From Bacteroidota bacterium (GTDB lineage Bacteria; Bacteroidota; Bacteroidia; Bacteroidales; FEN-979): 12,095 bases of DNA. The stretch is taken from assembly GCA_026391755.1 (NCBI GenBank), contig JAPLDN010000402.1:1-12095 (forward strand), in the 5' to 3' direction. Position numbers and translations under genes: made by a program. Positions 7,696 to 12,095 of the stretch are shown here, piece by piece. The notes beneath the pieces were generated by a model. It had not been told where the DNA came from. It saw only the letters and a program-made list of their open reading frames with translations, and searched no databases. Within the stretch, counting starts at the first letter, position 1. Each line of letters opens with the position of its first letter.

Positions 7696-7700
7696 ATCAA
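7670..7700 (-). promoter_or_regulatory. Promoter of the RES-Xre operon
   Basis: On the minus strand a TTG (7700-7698) and the box TATCTTTG (7677-7670) are separated by 20 bp, matching the Bacteroidota TTG / TAnnTTTG promoter. The box lies 19 bp before the chosen antitoxin ATG at 7650, leaving a very short 5' leader. This is the best complete promoter in the window. Confidence 0.6.
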
Positions 7701-8003
7701 TTCTTTTCATCTGAAAATGAAATATGGTTCATCCTTAATCCTCCTTTTACCGGAAAGTGATATAGTTTTCACGGGGAATTTCAGGGAAAGTGCCCGTTTT
7801 TATCGGTTCAAAGACCACGTTGAAGCTGTTGGGCTTGAAATTTGAAGACTTTGCTGACTTCGTGTTTTGTGCACATCGGCGGATAAGGGAACAGGGGGCA
7901 CCATCCGGCCCCGCTTTGCGAGCATATTTACAGAATTGATAGGAAGCCGGTAACACAAAAAAGATAATAAGTAAATTGCAGACGATTTTTACTTTTCAAG
8001 AAG
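7701..8003. other. Intergenic region between divergent genes; possible gene remnant
   Basis: No gene with convincing features lies here. A plus-strand frame is open from 7766 to a TGA at 7937-7939 and reads plausibly as protein (VPVFIGSKTTLKLLGLKFED, then FADFVFCAHRRIREQGAPSG). It has no clear start and no recognised family, so it may be the tail of a lost gene. No TAnnTTTG box was found ahead of the gene at 8004. Confidence 0.3.
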
Positions 8004-8963
8004 ATGGGAACAATACAACCACCGGAATTCCGGAACCCGCTAATCGATGAGCTTTACCTCAAAGACATGAGGATAGACCCGGTTATCCTCAAAGAGATAC
8101 TTTCGCTTCCGCGTGAGCCTCTCATTGATGATCTTCAGAAGGTTTTGCAGGATTCGGTCGACAGGTATGATTTTTACTACAGCAAACCCGGATGGGATGA
8201 GGCGACTCAGTGTTTTCCGCTGCATGCACTGTATTTACTGAAAGAACTGCAATCTACGAAAAGTCTGACGTTGCTTCTCGATGTCTTACATAAAGATGAT
8301 CGTTTCCTGGACTACTGGTTTTCGGATTTCATTACCGAAGGAATGTGGGAGATCATCATGGTCCTTGGGAAGGACAATCCGGGAAAGTTACTGGAATTCA
8401 TGAAAGATCATTCTGTTTATACATATGTGCGCTCAGAAATTTCTGTGGCAAAGGCCGAGACTGCTTTGCATGAGCCGGGGAGGCGGGGCGAAGTGATAGT
8501 GTGGTACAAAGATTTGCTGAATTTCTGGCTTTCCGATGAAGCCGAAACTCAAAGAGAGGAAACGGAACTGAAAGGGCTGGTAGTCTGCAACCTGATCGAC
8601 ATCAGGGCAACAGAACTGATCCCTGAAATTTCCCGGCTCTATGATGAAAAGCTTGCCTGGCCGGGGGTTGCAGGTCCTCTTGAACATGTTATAAAAGATA
8701 TCCAAAAGTCTTTGGATGTTAGTAAGAAGAGAAAAATTCAGACGATCTTCGAAAAGTACCATGAAATCATCACCACCTGGGCGAGTTATACCGGTGAGCT
8801 TGATGATGATGATGATGCGCAAGATGACTCAATGCCGGATAACTGTCTTCGTTATCCGTCGTCATTAAAACCATTGAAGCCAACGGTAAAAGTCGGAAGG
8901 AACGATCCCTGTCCCTGCGGAAGCGGCAGAAAGTATAAAAAGTGCTGTATAAACGAAAAATAA
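8004..8963 (+). CDS. DUF1186-like protein with C-terminal SEC-C zinc motif
   Basis: A 319-residue soluble protein with no signal peptide or membrane segment. Residues about 35-240 are helical with leucine-rich, HEAT-like spacing (FPLHALYLLKELQSTKSLTL, then LLDVLHKDDRFLDYWFSDFI), the style of DUF1186. A very acidic linker at about 267-277 (GELDDDDDAQDDS), encoded by a run of five GAT triplets at 8802-8816, leads to the SEC-C motif VGRNDPCPCGSGRKYKKCC. There Cys303, Cys305, Cys314 and Cys315 give the CxCx8CC zinc-binding pattern first known from SecA. SEC-C tails often mediate docking to ribosomes or protein partners, so a partner-binding role is possible. The pRiA4b ORF-3-like gene starts 6 bp after the stop, suggesting that the two act together. 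The function is not known. Confidence 0.82.
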   Translation: MGTIQPPEFRNPLIDELYLKDMRIDPVILKEILSLPREPLIDDLQKVLQDSVDRYDFYYSKPGWDEATQCFPLHALYLLKELQSTKSLTLLLDVLHKDDRFLDYWFSDFITEGMWEIIMVLGKDNPGKLLEFMKDHSVYTYVRSEISVAKAETALHEPGRRGEVIVWYKDLLNFWLSDEAETQREETELKGLVVCNLIDIRATELIPEISRLYDEKLAWPGVAGPLEHVIKDIQKSLDVSKKRKIQTIFEKYHEIITTWASYTGELDDDDDAQDDSMPDNCLRYPSSLKPLKPTVKVGRNDPCPCGSGRKYKKCCINEK

Positions 8964-8969
8964 TTAATT

Positions 8970-9776
8970 ATGTACCAGCTCAGGATCACAATCGATGGTA
9001 TTACCCCACCCATTTGGCGTACAGTGCAGGTTTCGGAAAACTATACCTTGTACAAGCTTCATCATATTATCCAGAAAATATTCGGCTGGGAGAATTCGCA
9101 TATCTGGTGTTTTCGGGCCAAAGGTGAAGATGCACCTATCACGAACCCCTGGCTTTGGGGAGAAGGGACCACCCGATGGGATAAAACCGTTAAACTTAAA
9201 ACATTTTTGAAAAAGGAGGGGGACAGCATCCTTTATGAATACGATATGGGTGACAGCTGGAAACATACAGTCATTTTAGAAACAGCGAACGATGAGAAGA
9301 TAAAGAAGCCCTTATGCATCGCCGGAAAAAGAGCCGGTCCGCATGAAGATTGCGGCGGAATTGGCGGGTTTAACGAGCTGATAAATCACCTGCTGCATCC
9401 CGAAAAAGACGGCTACCTTGAGTTATTGGAATGGCTGGGCGATGATTATGATCCCGAAGCATTTGACATCGCAAACATCAACAGAAACCTGAAAAGCCTG
9501 AACTTCTTCATCAGGGTATTTGACGAGGAAAATGGCCTGAACTTCGGCAATCCGAAGAGCAAGAACCGCCGTCCGCCATCAATTCAGATCTCCGAAAACA
9601 TCATCCTCAATAACCTCAATGACATCCAATTAAGCGGCAAATGCAGTATCTGCGACAGAAATGTCGGGCGTTACATTGAATACGGCGAAGTCCCGGAAGT
9701 CCTCAGCCGGGCTAAGGCTTTCCGCGACACTTACCGAAGCCGGACAAGCATGAACATTGTGAGGAAGAGGAAATAA
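8970..9776 (+). CDS. Plasmid pRiA4b ORF-3 family protein
   Basis: A 268-residue protein whose first 175 residues match the pRiA4b ORF-3 domain: YQLRITIDGITPPIWRTVQV at the start, then the characteristic FGWENSHIWCF (38-48). YEYDMGDSWKHTVILE (89-104), CIAGKRAGPHEDCGGIGGF (116-134) and EWLGDDYDPEAFD (154-166) complete it. The domain was first noted on Agrobacterium plasmid pRiA4b and is sometimes labelled IS1096 passenger TnpR-like; its biochemistry is unknown. The last 90 residues are less usual: a basic stretch (KSKNRRPP), a single CxxC pair (Cys225, Cys228, in GKCSICDR) and a basic end (VRKRK), which could bind a metal or nucleic acid. It starts 6 bp after the SEC-C gene and almost certainly shares its transcript. 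No transposase or inverted repeats accompany it. Confidence 0.85.
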   Translation: MYQLRITIDGITPPIWRTVQVSENYTLYKLHHIIQKIFGWENSHIWCFRAKGEDAPITNPWLWGEGTTRWDKTVKLKTFLKKEGDSILYEYDMGDSWKHTVILETANDEKIKKPLCIAGKRAGPHEDCGGIGGFNELINHLLHPEKDGYLELLEWLGDDYDPEAFDIANINRNLKSLNFFIRVFDEENGLNFGNPKSKNRRPPSIQISENIILNNLNDIQLSGKCSICDRNVGRYIEYGEVPEVLSRAKAFRDTYRSRTSMNIVRKRK

Positions 9777-9945
9777 ACGAAGTGAATCCAGCTCAATTCA
9801 GGACGCAATGCCTCACGAATTGGAAAGGCCGGGTAAAATTGAGGCAAATTGCAAGTTTAACTTTCAGATTGCAAGGTTATGTTTTCTCACAGCAGGATAT
9901 TGTAATCCCCTCCTGTCCCCGCCAAAGTGATCACTTCAAATTCCC

Positions 9946-9953
9946 TATATTTG
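9946..9953 (+). promoter_or_regulatory. Bacteroidota -7 promoter box for the flavoprotein gene
   Basis: The bases read TATATTTG, an exact TAnnTTTG match, 44 bp before the ATG at 9998. No TTG is seen at the -33 distance. The rest of the gap from 9777 holds only a short direct repeat (ATTGCAAG, twice, around 9847-9885) and no terminator hairpin. Confidence 0.5.
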
Positions 9954-9997
9954 TGAGGATGCTTAGCTATAAACAAAAACTATAATAACCTGACCTG

Positions 9998-10633
9998 ATG
10001 AAAGTAATAGCAATAAACGGAAGTCCGAAGAAAGAAGGGAACACCTTTCATGCCCTGAAAATTGTTGGTGATGAACTTCTTGATGCCGGTATCGAGTTCG
10101 AGATTCTGCATATCGGGCATAAGCTGCTCCACGGTTGCACGGCATGCGGTAAATGTGCCGAAAACAAAGATGAAAAATGCAGTCTTGGAGCCGATGGCCT
10201 CAATCAATGGATTCAAACTATTAAAGCAGCCGATGGGCTGATCATTGCTTCACCGGTTCATTATTCGGGCATTGGAGGTACAATCAAATGTTTTTTAGAC
10301 AGGTTATTTTATGTTTCAGGGGCAAACGGTAACCTTTTAAGGCATAAAGTCGGAGCAGCAGTGGTAGCAGTGAGGCGTACAGGAGGTTCGGCCACCCTGG
10401 ATCATTTATATCATTACCTTACCTACGCTGAAATGCTGATTGCCACCTCCAACTACTGGAATGTCATCCATGGAAGAGCGCCCGGTGAAGTTTCGCAGGA
10501 CGCTGAGGGTTTGCAAACCATGCGTGTCCTGGGCAAAAACCTGGCTTGGTTGATGAAAATGAAAGAATCAACATCCGGCAGTATTAAACCACCATTACAA
10601 GAAAAGAAGGTTATCACGAATTTCATCCGGTAG
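9998..10633 (+). CDS. Flavodoxin-fold NAD(P)H oxidoreductase, possible iron-sulfur flavoprotein
   Basis: A 211-residue cytosolic protein of the NADPH-dependent FMN reductase/flavodoxin-like family. INGSPKKEGNT (6-16) is the FMN phosphate-binding loop after the first beta strand, and SPVHYSGIGGTIKCFLDRL (85-103) is the second flavin-binding segment and dimer helix. Between them Cys47, Cys50, Cys53 and Cys61 form CxxCxxCx7C. This fits the compact CX2CX2CX4-7C motif that holds the [4Fe-4S] cluster in archaeal-type iron-sulfur flavoproteins, so electron transfer from ferredoxin or NAD(P)H to an unknown acceptor is inferred. The ATG at 9998 directly precedes the first strand (MKVIAING). It has its own -7 box. 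Gene-poor sequence follows and no terminator was recognised. Confidence 0.88.
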   Translation: MKVIAINGSPKKEGNTFHALKIVGDELLDAGIEFEILHIGHKLLHGCTACGKCAENKDEKCSLGADGLNQWIQTIKAADGLIIASPVHYSGIGGTIKCFLDRLFYVSGANGNLLRHKVGAAVVAVRRTGGSATLDHLYHYLTYAEMLIATSNYWNVIHGRAPGEVSQDAEGLQTMRVLGKNLAWLMKMKESTSGSIKPPLQEKKVITNFIR

Positions 10634-10658
10634 AAGTCCAACCTCCATCTTTACGGCA

Positions 10659-10943
10659 ATGCCGACGCTCTCAACCTTCGGAAAGGTCTTCGACTGGAAC
10701 CTGGTACTCTTTTATCAGCAGCCCTTCGAAAGCAGTTTTGTCGGAACCCCGTTCTATGGTATCTCCGCAGATTATCGTACCCAATACCCCTGCTTCACAG
10801 CCGAAACAAGCATGAGTTTCAGGATACTCCCCTGGCTTGCGCTCGACCTGAGGTATTACTGGCAACACGACCGTAACCAGCTCACATATTACCTCCCCTG
10901 GTACATGTATTACAGCACACTCGGAGTGAGTTTCACCATCTGA
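10659..10943 (+). pseudogene. Remnant: 3' end of an outer-membrane beta-barrel gene
   Basis: An open stretch of 94 codons with no signal peptide and no real start; the frame is open upstream into the flavoprotein gene without any barrel-like sequence. The residues show amphipathic, aromatic-rich strands (VFDWNLVLFYQQPF, LPWLALDLRYYWQHD, YYLPWYMYYSTLGVSFTI). The final strand ends in a hydrophobic residue directly before the stop, as in outer-membrane barrels. It is read as the last four or so strands of a barrel protein whose 5' part was lost; the specific family could not be identified. A displaced DUF4403 fragment begins 10 bp after its stop, so this is a rearrangement scar. Confidence 0.5.
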
Positions 10944-10953
10944 AGCTTTACAA

Positions 10954-11014
10954 AATATTCGAATACTGCGGATGATATTCCGGCGCATCATACCGCTCGG
11001 CCGGCTTATCAACC
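10954..11014. repeat. Displaced copy of the DUF4403 gene start
   Basis: The first 54 bp (10954-11007) are identical to 6482-6535, and 11009-11014 also match. Read on the minus strand the copy still encodes the DUF4403 opening (RVDKPAERYDAPEYHPQYSN) and then hits a stop (TAA) two codons later. Upstream residues continue as NTRV, which aligns with TIKV in the intact gene with conservative changes. That hints at a remnant of a paralogue rather than a fresh copy. It cannot make a functional protein. Confidence 0.85.
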
Positions 11015-11490
11015 CTAGTATTAACACCGAACATTACAAAAATCGCATCCTATCCTTCCAATAAATTAAGCTATTATTGACTGCGGATGAGGGAGCGGCG
11101 GTGCTCCATCCTACCCCTGCGAGGCGACTCATTCTGCAGATTTGGCAGGAATTTCACAGTGAATTTTCCTTCGATATTCATCCGTCATTCGTCTGTCTTT
11201 CATCCGTCCATCCTCTATGCTTCATTTTGAAGGAAAACATGACAGAATTTCAGGTAAAGTTCAAACGCCAGCTCCCCGTTTTCCAGAGGGATTAAAGAAA
11301 AATCACCATTCACTCTGAATGAATCTTCTTAAGATATGGTGTAACCAAAAATAATTTACCTTGCAAAGGAGGTTAATGAAAGAAGCATTTCCCCTTCACA
11401 TTAATAACTCTATTTTTTATACATTTACATATTAAACCCTTCAAATTGTATTAACTATAAAATCACTCACACATCTATAAACAAAAAACC
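11015..11490. other. Gene-poor region, becoming AT-rich
   Basis: No convincing gene was seen. A 72-codon plus-strand frame (11077-11295) lacks any recognisable feature. A 10-bp direct repeat TTCATCCGTC occurs at 11177-11186 and 11199-11208, and TTCAC-A-GTGAA is a small palindrome at 11153-11163. From about 11300 composition shifts to strongly AT-rich, matching the gene that follows. TACATTTA at 11420-11427 is one base off the -7 box and could serve that gene. Confidence 0.5.
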
Positions 11491-12095
11491 ATGCTTAAAT
11501 CAAAAGATTCAATTTTTATCGAAGCGAGCTTTTCATCGGAACAAGAACTTGAAAATGTTGTTCTGGATAATTTTGGATATCTCTTCGGTCCAAACTCGTT
11601 TTATTTGCCAAAGGCCCTTATTTCAACATATGATAAATCAGGCACTATTCCAGATGGGTTCGCAATTGATATTGAGCAAAAAAAATGGTTTTTAGTTGAA
11701 GCTGAATTATTACGACATAGAGTTTGGGAACATATTGCACCACAGATTACCAAACAAACAATTTCAATTCATAATCCTTCGTCTAAAAAGATTATTGAAG
11801 AATTAGCAGTTAAGCAAATTGATGCAGATCCAAGAATAAAAGAATTATTTACCGATGCTGGTATACGTGAAATCAATATTAGAAAAGAGATAAATGAAAT
11901 ATTAGCAAAGGATCCAATCATTGGCATCCCGATAGATAAAATATCTGAAGATCTCAAAGCATGGGCGAAGACCTTCAAATATGCAATTAATTTATGGCAG
12001 ATAAAAAAATTTATTGAATTTGGAAATCCCGAAAGTGTCATTTACGAATTTCCGGAAGAATTTAAACCAGAAATTGAAACATCAGAAAAAACAAA
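11491..12095 (+). CDS. Putative PD-(D/E)XK-like nuclease, 3' end outside window
   Basis: The frame opens at ATG 11491 and stays open for 201 codons to the right edge. The first 95 residues carry a pattern suggesting a PD-(D/E)XK nuclease core: a helix with acidic residues (SSEQELENVVLDNFGYLFG), Asp55 in IPDGFAID, Glu70 and Glu72 in WFLVEAELLRHR, and Gln86 in HIAPQITKQT. The third catalytic position is Glu instead of Lys (ExE), as in BamHI. Residues 100-200 look helical and rich in Ile/Lys/Glu, without a family I recognise. Base composition is far lower in G+C than the rest of the window (15 of 60 bases at 11761-11820), suggesting acquired DNA. A restriction or defence role is an inference from fold pattern and composition alone. 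It could also be an uncharacterised non-nuclease protein. Confidence 0.6.
   Translation, partial: MLKSKDSIFIEASFSSEQELENVVLDNFGYLFGPNSFYLPKALISTYDKSGTIPDGFAIDIEQKKWFLVEAELLRHRVWEHIAPQITKQTISIHNPSSKKIIEELAVKQIDADPRIKELFTDAGIREINIRKEINEILAKDPIIGIPIDKISEDLKAWAKTFKYAINLWQIKKFIEFGNPESVIYEFPEEFKPEIETSEKT

Noticed and set aside
7651..7710. Upstream ATG extending the antitoxin by 20 residues
   Set aside because: The extension overlaps the -7 box and the repeated half-sites, and its residues do not resemble an antitoxin N terminus.
8970..9776. Transposon passenger based on the IS1096 TnpR-like label of the pRiA4b family
   Set aside because: No transposase, terminal inverted repeats or target duplications were seen around it.
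11177..11208. TTCATCCGTC direct repeat as a CRISPR or tandem array
   Set aside because: Only two copies, 22 bp apart, with diverged flanks; no array structure.
11365..11435. Strong Shine-Dalgarno-like AAAGGAGG followed by a 19-codon frame
   Set aside because: The site is only 3 bases from the ATG, Bacteroidota rarely depend on such sites, and the peptide has no recognisable feature.

Overview
The window looks like a chromosomal segment from a member of the Bacteroidota. The support is four copies of the TAnnTTTG -7 promoter box typical of that phylum, two predicted lipoproteins (one with a DUF4403-type body), secreted proteins with Bacteroidota-style signal peptides, and little use of strong Shine-Dalgarno sites. 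No rRNA, tRNA, CRISPR array, transposase or phage gene was seen. Species cannot be named from this sequence.

Layout. Positions 1-1216 (minus) hold the N-terminal 405 codons of a DUF255/YyaL-type thioredoxin-like protein that runs off the left edge. Divergent from it, 1392-3840 (plus) carries a probable two-gene unit: a lipoprotein of the calcineurin-like metallophosphoesterase superfamily and a secreted calpain-like (C2) cysteine protease with Cys/His/Asn all visible. Converging on it from the right is a minus-strand block: a seven-blade SBBP beta-propeller gene broken by a frameshift in blade 4 (3910-5092), a DUF4403 lipoprotein (5219-6622), and a RES-Xre toxin-antitoxin pair (toxin 6662-7126, antitoxin 7126-7650) with a promoter overlapped by repeated GACAAA/TTTGTC half-sites.

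From 8004 the plus strand carries a tight pair of unknown role: a DUF1186-like protein ending in a SEC-C zinc motif, then a pRiA4b ORF-3-like protein 6 bp later. A flavodoxin-fold oxidoreductase with an iron-sulfur-flavoprotein cysteine pattern (9998-10633) follows under its own promoter box. Positions 10634-11490 are a gene-poor scar. It holds the 3' end of an outer-membrane beta-barrel gene and a displaced 61-bp copy of the start of the DUF4403 gene (first 54 bp identical). The right end (about 11300-12095) is much more AT-rich and opens with a partial gene whose D...ExE pattern suggests a PD-(D/E)XK nuclease, possibly the edge of an acquired island.

The genes do not form one pathway. The left half is mostly cell-envelope proteins, the centre is a toxin-antitoxin locus, and the right half is accessory DNA with decayed pieces. 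No complete new multi-gene system is demonstrated. The best leads are the SEC-C/pRiA4b pair, the nuclease-like gene cut by the right edge, and the two rearrangement scars (a deletion of about 47 nt in the SBBP gene and the 54-bp duplication).
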